A stretch of DNA of 64,000 bases from Anoxybacillus ayderensis. Its GTDB lineage: Bacteria > Bacillota > Bacilli > Bacillales > Anoxybacillaceae. Made by a program: the position numbers and the translations under genes. This document shows, piece by piece, positions 48,751 through 59,809 of the stretch. Positions within the stretch are counted from its first letter, which is position 1, and each line of letters opens with the position of its first letter. The stretch is taken from contig NZ_JXTG01000009.1 in the NCBI RefSeq assembly GCF_000833605.1, positions 1 through 64,000 on the forward strand, given 5' to 3'. The notes under the pieces are model-generated. The model saw only the letters and a list, made by a program, of their open reading frames with translations, did no database searches and was not told where the DNA came from.

Positions 48751-51700
48751 CTAGGAAACAATATTCAACATATTCCTCATCTTTAATAAAGCAATCTCTT
48801 TTTGCTCATCAGACAACTTAGAAAACAGACTAATCACTGCTTCTACTTGCAGTTCACTTAATCGATTATTTACTAATTCTCTTGTTTCTTTAAGAGAACA
48901 AATAGCTGATTCACTTAAATATGGTGGGATTATATTTGTATTCTCTAGCCAAGTCATACAACGGGATACATCCCAATTAGAAACTTCATCAGCTAATGAT
49001 GATAGATAGCCGAGTTTCCATCTTTCTTCAAGATCATTCAAGCGATCGAGCAAATATTTTTCATGTGCATCAATAACTAATGAAAAATCAACTTCTGACT
49101 CATAGCCTCCCCACTTATCTCGCAAAGCATTAAATTCATTAATTAATTCTTTTCTATTATCAGAGAATTTTTCAAGATTATAAACATCATTAAGGAAGTT
49201 CTGTACATCGTTCGCTGCTTGCTCTATACCCTCCCGATCAATATCGCTAATCGATTTTCCAAGGATTATTCTTACTTGAGACAAAAATTCTTTGCAATCT
49301 TGAACACTTAGTAAATTATATATCACGTCATATATTTCTGAAACTTCCTCTTTAAGCTTATTCAAATATTCATCTGCTTTATTTATGTTTGACTCGATTT
49401 TTTGATAGTATTCATGTAAATATCTTTTATCCACCGGATAGTTTTCTAGTAATTTCAAAATTTCTTGTCCATCATTTTTTATTTTGACCAATTCATTGTA
49501 TCCGGATGTCGGAGATGGTTTGTTATTATTGAAATAATTTTGTACTGTTTCATTAATATTTTGCAGTTTTTGTATAATTGTCAAATCATCCAAGATTTTA
49601 TCAAGCTTTGTTCTTAATTTGCGTGCCAAATCCCGATAATCGTATTTAGTTAAAGAATCTATTAAGTGAAGAACCCATTTTTCAAAAGCTGATACTTGAG
49701 CGTAGCTTTGACATTTTAAATTATTTATAAAATGCTCGAATTTCTCTTGAATAAAGCTATGACATTCTAATTCCATTTGACGAGCTTCCTCAAGATGTTT
49801 TTGATTGTACAAGTATCTTGTTGAATCCCCGATCATTCCTTGTATGTTTTGACAATCATCTAACACCTCGAATATTAGCTTAAATTGCTTATCTCTTTTT
49901 CCATCCTCTAATTTAGATCTTAAAATCCCGAACAGATCAGTATTATTTTTGTGTAATTTCAATCCCTCTTTCAAAATCAACTCCATATTAATTATTTTGT
50001 CCTCGAGCTCTTTTGGTATATCTTCTTCTTGCTTTAGTTTTTGATACTCTTCCCATAATGATGGACACATATCTATATCATTATTTCTTTCAACTTTATT
50101 ATACAAAACTAAATATCGCCCTGCAGATTTTTCAGGATCGACTCTAACAATCGCAGTATCAAACAGTTTCTTAAAATCTACTTCTTTATCTGCAAATACT
50201 TCATTTCCCCATTCCTCGAGGCGTAAACGAACATTTCCAATACTTACCCGAATCTCAAGTTTTCTTTGCATTAAGTACGTAGCGATTAGTAAAGCTAAAG
50301 CATAGTCATTAATACCATATGGAGGTTTATGGTAAAAATCGAAAATTTTACTTACTTCTACCTCTTCGCTTTGAGCAACTAACTCGTCTATTTCTCCATA
50401 TATTTGTCTTATTTTTAAGTTAGTTGGTGAAATAATTTGATAATCACTGTTGAATATTCCCCATGACCCTGTTCTTCCCTCAAACAAAATCCCTTCGATA
50501 CGATTTTTAATTTCAGTTGTTTCTGAATGAATAACTTGGAAAGTTGCACCTGATAAAATAAGTCTTCCTATTCGGGATAAATTCTTCTTAGCTTTTCCTA
50601 ATGATTTATTAGTGAATTCTGTAAAAGGGAATGGGACAACAAATGGATACAATTTGTCGAACAACGCCTCAAAATAGAGTTTAGGACGTTTATCAACTCT
50701 ACTAACTCCGTCTCCAGTCAATATTGTACGCTTTGAAATAAGCTCATTAAATCGATCTCTAACCACATTCTCTGTCTTCTCTCTAAACTCTGGAATAAAT
50801 CGATAAAACTTCGCTTTTTCTTGTTCTGTAAATAAGTTAGAAATCTGATATTCCACTAAACTATTATAGAAATCATTACTTTGATCATCTAGTACAAAGA
50901 AAACAATAGGTATTTTGTCAAACTCAAATCGTTTTAACAACTTTGAAACTTTTTCGATTTCCTCCGTATCAGTTCCCGCTGGAACATAGAGCCACACTAA
51001 TTTTCCCTTCGGTTTTTCTGGAGAAGTTGATAATTCCCAATCATTTTTTAACCGAAGCAGAAAATCTTTCCCTACATCTCCAATGTGAACTATTTGTTGA
51101 CTAAATTTCCACTCATTTGTGGTTATATTGTTTTTTATCCCAAACGACGTATCAGTAACCTCTAATGGCAAGACTTGCTGCACAGCATTATCAAAAAATA
51201 AGCTAAGATCCAACTCTAATTTTCTTCTTTTCGCATTGATTAGCCTTTTGAAATCATTAATCCCCGTGGCATCAGCAATAAAATCAAATACATTAGCACT
51301 TTCATCATAACTAATAACACCAAGTTCGTGTTCTAGCTGAGCGACAATTTCATTTACTTCTTTAAATGTCAATTGTGCAATATAGGCAAGTAACTGTTTC
51401 GTTTCTTCTAAAGACCTAGTTTTAAACTTTCCGATCCTGGCAACAAGGTTTGCTGCTAAAACTTCCTTCTGTCTTTCATCCAACTTATCTCCGTATTTTG
51501 TTAATATTTGGTTGTAAAGAATGCAGTATTCACTCTGCTTTCTCCCTTCTTGTTCAGCAGCTAAAAGTTCTTTAAAAAACTCTGATCTTACTATTCTCGT
51601 TGCTGGAACAGTACATAGATCCCCGAACTCACTCAAGATGTTATTTGCTTCTAAATCTATTTGTCTTTCTAAAAAAGTTAAAGAAGATCTTTGCTGAAGC

Positions 51701-53010
51701 CAAGAAGAAAGATTCGATAGCATCCATGTAGTTAATGGATGTAATGGATAGGCTCCTTCTAAAACTATTTTTCTAAAATGCTCAAAATCTCCCCATACAC
51801 TAGAATTTTTAGAGTGAGGGGACCAAGCTAAAAATTTTTCATGGAATAATTTCCATTCATCTTTATTTTTTTCAATTTTGTTAACAACCAATCTTTTGAA
51901 TTCGTTACTATCTTCTCTTTCTATTAAATTAGCGAAAATAGTTTCTAGATTTGATGATAAATGTATTTTTTCGCTCGCTTCGTATCTACCGATATAACGA
52001 CTTATATTTGTTGTTCTATCTACCCTAGTGAGGTACGACTTTAAATCAGATTGTATAAAACCAACAAAGACGATTTTATCACTACTGTCTTGAACAGCCT
52101 CATAAATCTGTTGGAGGGCGGAATCACCTGCTCTTGTAGGATAGGCAGAAGCGAACTCTATATATCTTCCAAACTCATCAAAAAACACTAAGACTTTATT
52201 AAAATTTCCTCTATCTCCACATAAATGCTCAGCTATTTTGGAAAGCACATCCCCGGCTGAAATTCCCTCATCCCATCTGATATATGTTCCATTTATTTGA
52301 TAATAAACCTTATTTATAACTTCAAACACATTAGGATCTTGTAAGATATTTTCTAGAAGATAATTTTTTAAATTTACATAATCCGCTACACTAAGAATTT
52401 CTTGTGCATATTCCTTATACAAATTTTCGTAATTTTCATAAGTGTTGTTAACGAAATTTTTAGCAATATCATATGATTTTGTAATGCTTTTTAAAAATTC
52501 TCCATCTACGCCTTGCAGATCTAAAACTTTCTGTGCTGCATTTAATATCTCATAGTTTAAGTTAAAATCTCTCATTCCATTTAGAACCAGCACCAAGTTA
52601 GGCTTCAATGAATATCCTTTAATTTCTTTTCCTATTCTACCATCTACTTTTTCTATGTTTGAAATAATCTCCGTTTGTGTTGATGCATTCCCGCTAAATA
52701 AACTTGCTAAAGTTAACGCTAAATGTGATTTACCTGTTCCGTACGGAGCAATGACCATAAAGAAATTAGATAGGCTACTATCACCATATAACTTATTAGC
52801 TAAAATATTAGCGAAGGTGGCCGTATCGACTAAACGATGAGTTTTATACGTTAAATCATCTTCAAAAACACCAAAGTACTCCGGTCCATGAAACACAAAA
52901 CTTTTAGCTACCTCTTCTTGTTTTTCCTTGTTATAATACCAATCAACTTGTACCGCACCGTTGAAATATAGTTCTTTTTTAAATCGAATAACATCCTTAA
53001 GATGTATCAT
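48751..53010 (-). CDS. Giant ATPase A (BrxC/DUF499-like) of the island
   Basis: A 1,419-residue ATPase, one of the largest proteins in the window. Walker A APYGTGKS at residues 88-95, Walker B VLVFFDEFGRYIEF near residue 278, and YPLHPLTTWMLSNLSSWLQQRSSLTFLE near residue 430, the same order of marks as in ATPase B and in BrxC-type proteins. The C-terminal 500 residues are strongly helical with coiled-coil character (LNKLKEEVSEIYDVIYNLL). ATG 53010 has AGAGGGAG. It follows DUF4007-like A by 14 bases. The N-terminal 60 residues differ from ATPase B. Confidence 0.75.
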   Translation of the reverse strand: MIHLKDVIRFKKELYFNGAVQVDWYYNKEKQEEVAKSFVFHGPEYFGVFEDDLTYKTHRLVDTATFANILANKLYGDSSLSNFFMVIAPYGTGKSHLALTLASLFSGNASTQTEIISNIEKVDGRIGKEIKGYSLKPNLVLVLNGMRDFNLNYEILNAAQKVLDLQGVDGEFLKSITKSYDIAKNFVNNTYENYENLYKEYAQEILSVADYVNLKNYLLENILQDPNVFEVINKVYYQINGTYIRWDEGISAGDVLSKIAEHLCGDRGNFNKVLVFFDEFGRYIEFASAYPTRAGDSALQQIYEAVQDSSDKIVFVGFIQSDLKSYLTRVDRTTNISRYIGRYEASEKIHLSSNLETIFANLIEREDSNEFKRLVVNKIEKNKDEWKLFHEKFLAWSPHSKNSSVWGDFEHFRKIVLEGAYPLHPLTTWMLSNLSSWLQQRSSLTFLERQIDLEANNILSEFGDLCTVPATRIVRSEFFKELLAAEQEGRKQSEYCILYNQILTKYGDKLDERQKEVLAANLVARIGKFKTRSLEETKQLLAYIAQLTFKEVNEIVAQLEHELGVISYDESANVFDFIADATGINDFKRLINAKRRKLELDLSLFFDNAVQQVLPLEVTDTSFGIKNNITTNEWKFSQQIVHIGDVGKDFLLRLKNDWELSTSPEKPKGKLVWLYVPAGTDTEEIEKVSKLLKRFEFDKIPIVFFVLDDQSNDFYNSLVEYQISNLFTEQEKAKFYRFIPEFREKTENVVRDRFNELISKRTILTGDGVSRVDKRPKLYFEALFDKLYPFVVPFPFTEFTNKSLGKAKKNLSRIGRLILSGATFQVIHSETTEIKNRIEGILFEGRTGSWGIFNSDYQIISPTNLKIRQIYGEIDELVAQSEEVEVSKIFDFYHKPPYGINDYALALLIATYLMQRKLEIRVSIGNVRLRLEEWGNEVFADKEVDFKKLFDTAIVRVDPEKSAGRYLVLYNKVERNNDIDMCPSLWEEYQKLKQEEDIPKELEDKIINMELILKEGLKLHKNNTDLFGILRSKLEDGKRDKQFKLIFEVLDDCQNIQGMIGDSTRYLYNQKHLEEARQMELECHSFIQEKFEHFINNLKCQSYAQVSAFEKWVLHLIDSLTKYDYRDLARKLRTKLDKILDDLTIIQKLQNINETVQNYFNNNKPSPTSGYNELVKIKNDGQEILKLLENYPVDKRYLHEYYQKIESNINKADEYLNKLKEEVSEIYDVIYNLLSVQDCKEFLSQVRIILGKSISDIDREGIEQAANDVQNFLNDVYNLEKFSDNRKELINEFNALRDKWGGYESEVDFSLVIDAHEKYLLDRLNDLEERWKLGYLSSLADEVSNWDVSRCMTWLENTNIIPPYLSESAICSLKETRELVNNRLSELQVEAVISLFSKLSDEQKEIALLKMRNMLNIVS

Positions 53011-53024
53011 AATCTCCCTCTTTT

Positions 53025-53846
53025 CTATATCAAAAAACTATATATTTTTCCTAATAACATTTCCGAAGAGACTTGTTTAACTATCGTAATAGGGGATAGC
53101 TGCCTATTAATAAGAACTATCCTTTCTTCTTGGAGAGTATCCAATATATCCATAATAACAAAATCATCCCAAATGAAAGGTTTTCCAAAACCGAGCTCTT
53201 TTTTTATGTGGTCATACGTTAATTCTGTTTGATTAGGAAACAACTCTTCCCATTCACTGATTAGTAAATACGCATATAAATACCTAAACACTCTATTAGG
53301 TTGATGCTGTCTAAAAATGCATTTCTGCTTTTCAATCTCTAGTATCCCTAGATTCCCAAAACTTTTTTCGGTTGTATAGCATGTACGAAGTGGAGTAGTA
53401 TTAATATTACTTACATTAAAATGTTTACAAAGGGCATTTTCTAAAAATTGTTGTTCTAACTCCAACCCAGCACTAGGAATGAGCGTATTAAAAATATAAG
53501 ACCACATCGTTGCCGGAGATTTAAGGGTACATAAATTATAATGACATAACCAATGTGTTAAAGTTTCTGTAAAAAACGGATCCTCTCTAACGATTACCTC
53601 TCCTAAAGGGGTTAAGCGAATAGAATAAGCAACTCCTTTTTTATGAACGCTTATTAATCTCATTGCTTGACAGTACATGATGTTAGGTTCAACTTTTCCA
53701 GACCGTTGGCCAGTTGGAATTGTCGTTATAGCTGAAATTTCTTCTTTTGATAAGTAATCGTTTGTTTTAGAAGCGAGTTGCACTAACTGTGCAATCGCTT
53801 CCTTCTCTGGTGCAAATGTCTGATGAAAATTTAATGAGAACTGCAT
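53025..53846 (-). CDS. DUF4007-like protein A
   Basis: A 273-residue protein with the DUF4007-type start SLNFHQTFAPEKEAIAQLVQLA and a middle segment (PFFTETLTHWLCHYNLCTLKSPATMWSYIFN) parallel to that of protein B (TAWYWFFN). Similarity to B is low, so the family call is weaker. Two residues separate its ATG from the DptH stop, which ties the A pair to the dpt genes in one operon. Role unknown; a partner of ATPase A is likely from position. Confidence 0.6.
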   Translation of the reverse strand: MQFSLNFHQTFAPEKEAIAQLVQLASKTNDYLSKEEISAITTIPTGQRSGKVEPNIMYCQAMRLISVHKKGVAYSIRLTPLGEVIVREDPFFTETLTHWLCHYNLCTLKSPATMWSYIFNTLIPSAGLELEQQFLENALCKHFNVSNINTTPLRTCYTTEKSFGNLGILEIEKQKCIFRQHQPNRVFRYLYAYLLISEWEELFPNQTELTYDHIKKELGFGKPFIWDDFVIMDILDTLQEERIVLINRQLSPITIVKQVSSEMLLGKIYSFLI

Positions 53847-53848
53847 AG

Positions 53849-55203
53849 CTACTTAATCCTTTCTCCTAACGAAGTAATATTAATAATCATAGGTGCCCCT
53901 CTCTCTAAGTTACCGTTCGCACCTAATACAGGTCCAGAGACTATACATTGACCCTTTCCTAAACTTGACAGTTTTAAAGCCCATTCTTTTCTTTTTTGAT
54001 TATCCATACTTAAGAAAGAAGCAATATCACTTATTTCAGATTCCGGAGGTGAAAAATAAACTTTTTGACTTGCATTTTGCAACCTCTGAATCTCATCCTT
54101 ATCTAGCTGTCCTTGTAAGAATTGAGTAGCATACCAACCCGACCAGCCAAATTTACGCCCCTCTGTTAAAATTTTAGCACTTGGCGAACTCTCGGAATGA
54201 TCTAGATTTTGCGCCTCGTCTAATATTACTGGAAAAGGTTTTGTTTTATCTCCGTGTGATAAATTAAAATTCCATAAATCCCAAAGTATAAACTCAGTTA
54301 CAATTAACTGAACTTCCCTCACAAATCCAGACAATTGAACAACAAAAATAACTCCTTCTTGTTTCCGATGTTCCTCCCAGTTATATTCTGACTCAGAGTC
54401 AAATGGGTTTCTATCAATAAGTGGCTCAATTTTTGCTAATGCTGTTTTGGCGTAACTAGATCCGTCTACTTCCAATTCATCTCTCAAATATTGTAAATTC
54501 ATTTTAGCACCATATTTTTGAAGACCTCTCATCGTAGCTCTATATATAGCATTAGCTTGCTGATCTCCCATCCCTTTATACACAGCTGCAAAAACACTTC
54601 TTATTCTTTCAGCTACATCCGCATTTTCTTCTTCTTTATAAAGCCCTTCATCAATTTCCTTTAAATTTTTTTTGAAAGGATTGATCGGAAATCCTTGCAT
54701 TTGTACATGAAATTGTTTAATTCTATCTCCTAAATATCCCTTAAACTCTGGCTCTAACTTAGAATTTTTAAATCCATCTGTATAATCAAAAATAATACTT
54801 GAAATATTATGACGAGCCAGTTCAAGCAATAAACACTGGATAAAGTATGTTTTTCCTACCCCCGATTTTCCAGTAATCAATATATGTCGATTCTCGAGTT
54901 GTGGGTGTCCATATTCCCAATAAACTTTCTTTTTCGTTTTAACTTCTTCACCTAGCAGAATTCGAATATTCTCCAAGCTGTTGATTGTTCTCTCGTGAGT
55001 ATCTAAAATACTCTTATTCGAATTAGTTATCTCTAGAGCTTCGGTTGCTACTTTGCTAGAAAAGTGGTACCCCTGTGCCTCAACTAAGGTTTGATTAATT
55101 ACATTTTCTGTGTCACTTCGATTATACTCTTTCTCATTTATGAGAGATTCCGTGTTCGTAATATCAACATCTTTTTCTACATTTACTCTCTTTAAAAATA
55201 TGG
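53849..55203 (-). CDS. DptH-like HerA/FtsK ATPase, exon 2 (motor domain)
   Basis: C-terminal 451 residues of the DptH-like protein after predicted intron removal. It has the HerA/FtsK-type Walker A ITGKSGVGKTYF and Walker B FPVILDEAQNL, with an Arg-rich later part. DptH is the motor-nuclease-associated subunit of phosphorothioation-dependent restriction. The apparent ORF continues upstream to 55288, but its first 29 codons are group II intron sequence and should not be translated from mature mRNA. Exon 1 lies at 55931-59804. Joining G from exon 1 with CC here makes an Ala codon and keeps frame. Confidence 0.7.
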
Positions 55204-55930
55204 ATAGGTAAACCTTTGAAGTAATCTCTGGTTTTTCCCCCCATTCACACCGTACGTGAGAGTTTCCCCTCATACGGCGTTCCATCAATCAGTTGTATCA
55301 GCCGATTGACTAGTGGCCATCCCTCCATGATGTTTCCATCACTTCTTCAGTACTATGCCACCGCTCTCACTGGCATAAAGATGAGTTATAGCATTTCGCC
55401 TTTCCTCATCACCGTTTCATCGGTGGGTAAGACCTCCACGTTGCCAACTTTCCACGTTCCAATGGTTCTATCTGTACATATGCACTTTTAGGTGAACCCT
55501 CTAGCCCTGCTGGCTGGACAGCGCCTATAACGCTGTAAGGTGTTTCATAAAGACGAATCTTACTCCACCTCACCAGCACCACCAATCGTGGCAATACCAT
55601 TTCTGGTACTTATACCTCTAGAGCTGTACATTCGGATTTTCGTCAGCTGTTTTTGCATCCCAGCATCCTCACCATGAGTGCTTTATAGACCCCCGGCCTA
55701 TCCGTTGCACCCCCCACCTCTGGAGAGCTTTCGTCAGCCTTATCTGTTACGGCAACGTTCAGCCGACTTCACCGAGCTTATAACGACTAGATGCTTCCCC
55801 ATCTTGCCGCTATTCGGAGTATTAGGGAGAGCCTTTCGAGGCGTTACCCTCTCATTCGACTCTTCGAACCATCAGTTCTCCTAGTTTTTTACGCTAGTGC
55901 CTAACCTTTTCAGTTAGGAACGTGTCGCAC
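55204..55930 (-). mobile_element. ORF-less group II intron inside the dptH-like gene
   Basis: A 727-nt intron on the minus strand. It starts GTGCGAC (consensus GUGYG) and ends in AT. Domain V at 55247-55280 is exactly 34 nt: eight pairs with CGC triad, two-base CG bulge, six pairs and a GAAA tetraloop. The 5' exon ends in AAGACG, and the intron contains its complement CGTCTT (55550-55555) as EBS1. No reverse transcriptase frame exists; the longest open frame is under 70 codons. Removal joins the flanks in frame. It would need a maturase encoded elsewhere for efficient splicing in vivo. Confidence 0.9.
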
Positions 55931-58900
55931 CGTCTTGGTAATCATCTCTATCATCCGCAAAAAGATCTATTTCTTCCTTTTCTATATCAACAAAAGAAAT
56001 ACCATCTTGTAAATCTTGAGGCAATAAATTCTTCTGAATGTAAATCTGTCCAAATGATTTATGAACACACAGGATCTCGCTATCTCTTAAATTAATTTTT
56101 TCCTCACTAATGACCTCTTGGTTATAGTCTAACCAATAGGTAAGTAACACACAGTTCCACTCTATTTCAAATTTTCCTTCGATTATCTTCAACAAGCCTT
56201 TGTTTAATGTTTCTTTATCATTTGGATTATTGGTGATATAAACCGGCGAAAAAGATAGCAATCTATACAATTGTGAATACCAATATCTTCTATCATGTTT
56301 CTCAGAGGAAGGATCAAAAATAGACTTTAGGAACTGTACTCCTGCCTCTAGTTGGGTAATCCCTTTTTCTACATGGAAAGCATTTTCTTTCCCCATTTTG
56401 CATTCTACTAGCGTTGCCTTAATCTTAATAACATCTTCTAACTGCAATCCATTCCTGTCTATTTCTAAGAGTAAAAAATCTGGCCTATTTTCTAACTTAT
56501 TCTGCATTTTTCCTTCATGAAACCAATGTTGATAAGAATCAAGCGAAATATAGTTTCTAACTATCAAGCTATCAGTTACTGTTTCTACCTCTAGTGAATA
56601 GACAGATAAAAGGCTAGATAAAAAATTATGAATTTCATAGTTATAAGGATTCAATGCCTTTAAAACCTTAATACCATCTAAAAGTGAAGACTTCTTGACG
56701 CAATAACTCGCTGATTGCTCGCATGTCCTTAAATCCCAAGAAGTAAATATGGATTGTAATCGAGATTTTAGCTTTAAGCATATATCATTTTTCACTTCTG
56801 GAGATGACGAAATCGCAACATTTAACTCTCCGAACGAACCCTCTCCAGTTGAGAAACTTATGATATTTTCACTATCATAGAATGTTTTATCTAGACATGT
56901 ATCTATAGTAACCACCCAGCGAGCTATTTTATGAAGATAATTTAATAACTCTCTAGATTGGTCAGATAAAACCAACTTTCTCTCTACTCGGTAAATATCT
57001 TTTTCGCTGTATGGCTGCTCGATCCAAAACACTAATTGTGAATGACTGAATGAAGCTTGAAACTGCTTTTGGCTAATTGATATATTTCTTACTCTGTCTT
57101 TTCTTGAAGCAGGGAGAGGATGAAACGTCATCGGAAACCTAGTGTCACTGGGATTAATAGATTTTTCCCATGTTCGTTCGTAATCAATCCCTGCTGTCTC
57201 AAGTATGTTTTCGTAAAAAATAATATCGTAATTATCTAATGCCTTTTTCCAATCATTTAGTGACATATTCTTTATATCTATATAACTATAATAAGTTTCT
57301 ATATTTACATTATCATCCTCGCTAAAGAAATTATCTAGCCAAAAACTCAAATACCTTTTTCCATGTTGAGTATTTAATGGCGATATAATGTGTATTTTTA
57401 AATTTACATATCGAAACGATTCCTTATATTCCTCAATAAATTTATGAAGAGAAGCGACTATGATTTGTAATTGTTCAAAGTTAATAAAACACACCGATAG
57501 AAAGTCAGCATTAGATGGAAAAGTTTGAACGTACTGCTTCATATGGTTAAATACTAATTGTGATTTTGATGTTTCCGATAGAACCTCTTTACTGTCAAAA
57601 TCTTCATCTAAAGACCTCCCTAAGGCCATTAAAGAGGGATGATTTAAATAAATTTCATCCGCTACTCCTTTTCCATGTAATGCATAGTATCCAAATACGT
57701 CTCGAGTAACCCGACTAGCATTGTTGCTTGAATAAATTATGTCTACACCAGATATAATTGTAGATTGTTTATCGATTTTTTCCATTCTTTTTAAAATAAA
57801 ATTTTTAGTTAATTTCTCTCTCTTGGCTAGTTGAATAAGTTCTGCAAACCCTTTTCGCTGAAATGCTTGCTGGTCTATTATTTTCTCTAACATTGCTGGA
57901 TGATATGGAGGGACTACAGCCCTAGTTAAATCTAACTTATTTTCCGCTTCATTCTTGCTAGGCACTAAAAGCAGTAAGTTCACTACTAAATGCAGATAGT
58001 TTTTTTCCTCATCACTTAAACTTTCTATTTTTTCGGTAATATCGTTCACTACTTCTACATATTTACTAACAAACCTAATAGCGCTATCTTTATTAAAACC
58101 GTTAATCGTATTGTATAGTCCATTTTCACTAACATCTTGTACAAATGCCAAAAACGGTATAGTTAATTGATATAATTTAGTAAAAATTACACTGTTTCTT
58201 GCTTCAATAGGAAATAGCGAAAAAATATTAGTGTATTCAAGCGACAAGTTTCTCAAATAAAAATGAAACGACTCACTATCCGTGCTAGCTAAAAGATTTA
58301 ATATTCCCTTACTATAAAAAATCGGTAAAAAAACCTCATCTTTGTCGACAAGTTCTTTTAAAAATTTTGTATGAGAGAAAGCTTGTAGCCAATATTCATA
58401 CGGGTTAAAGTTCCAAACGTACTCTTTTTTCACCTTATTGTTTATATAAATTTCAAAATGAATTTTTGATAACCTTTCAGTATTAGTATCCGCCTTAATA
58501 TTAATATGTTTAAAATTCTGTAATGTAAAAGGATCTTGATTGTCTACATACGATACATTTACTTCTTCATCTAGCTCTTGATTTATGTAATCTACAATCC
58601 CCCCTAAAGAGATACATAAATCATGCCACTTATCAAACTTATGCTCGTCATCATTAATAGTATCCGTTAACACAACTTCGGTTACCCTTATTTTTATGTC
58701 TATTGATTCGTTTATTAGATCATCTGACTCTACTGAATCAATTAAAATTTTCGCATATGCTTGTAAAGGAGAGCCATGGATTTTTTTTACTTTATCCTTT
58801 GTACTTTTTGATCCTGATGACACTCGAATATTAAGAATTTTTTCTATTAAATTGAAATCTATTTTAGAGAGCTTCCCCCTAAGCAAATCTATATTTTTCC

Positions 58901-59804
58901 CTTTTATGAAATCAAACACTGCTTCCTTGAATTCCGAAAAGCTATTGAATTCTCGTAATATTTCATCTTGAAAATTTGTTATCAATTCCGGATGAAGTTG
59001 TTCGAACTGTTCAAATTTGTCTTCTATCTTTTTAAATTCTTTTTCGGACAATCCTTCTTTATAATCAGCTCGAGTAATAAACTTTACTGCTTTATCTATA
59101 ATATCTATCCGTTTGTTATTCTTTAATTTTGATATCCATATCGCATCTATACTTTTTATATTAGGTAGCCCGAAATAATCAAAAAATCTAGAAGCTACAA
59201 ATTCTACGATTTTTTCTGCATCATTTAATCCTTTTTCTATAAGTTCATCGACGACCATACTTAACTTAAATAAATCGTTTGGAATATATTGAAACAAACT
59301 CTTAAAAAAACTATTAATTAAATTCTTTTCTGTTTCGTCATCGATATCAATAAGCCCATGAAACAAAAGGTGATACTTTCCATTCAATTTTTCCTCTATA
59401 GTTCTTGGGGTTATGCAATAAAAGTCAGCTAATCCTCCTTTATCTTCTATACTTTCTGTTCCCATCAAAATAACTAGTCCTTTTTCCTCTGCAAACAAAT
59501 TTCTCCATTTAGTCATCTGTTCTTCGAAACTTATTACTTTTTCTTCCACCAACTTTTCTAAAGCTATTTTATAAGATTTTTCTTTTGAAATCTCTTTTGA
59601 AAAAAGATCATACTTCTCTTTTGCTAGTTTTGCTATGAATTTTAAGTTGCGCCCCTGTGCATATTGTTTGAAGTATAAGTAAACATTCAAATAAACCTCA
59701 GGATGAACAAAATGATCTAAACGAAAAAATGCATTCCCATTTATCTCTAGCTGTTCACTCATGATATTAACTATCTCATTTACATATTTCCTCAAGCCTA
59801 TCAC
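55931..59804 (-). CDS. DptH-like protein, exon 1 (N-terminal part)
   Basis: About 1,291 codons encode the large N-terminal part of the DptH-like protein. No motif with clear function is seen; a segment near the end, LLEIDRNGLQLEDVIKIKATLVECKMG, has the Glu-X-Lys-like pattern of PD-(D/E)XK nucleases (VECK). With exon 2 the total is 1,742 residues, in the usual size range of DptH. The unspliced frame would stop three codons into the intron (TCC TAA). Start: GTG 59804 has AAAAGG too close, while TTG 59795 has AAGGG at good distance. DptF-G-H order supports the call. Confidence 0.65.
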
Positions 59805-59809
59805 CCTTT

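Noticed and set aside
55306-55884. Short frames inside the dptH interruption as a possible inserted gene
   Set aside because: The segment is explained by group II intron structure; the frames are under 70 codons and lack starts.
53849-59804. Two separate genes (1,296 and 479 codons) instead of one split gene
   Set aside because: The ends of both frames lie inside intron sequence, and exact intron removal gives one frame without remainder.
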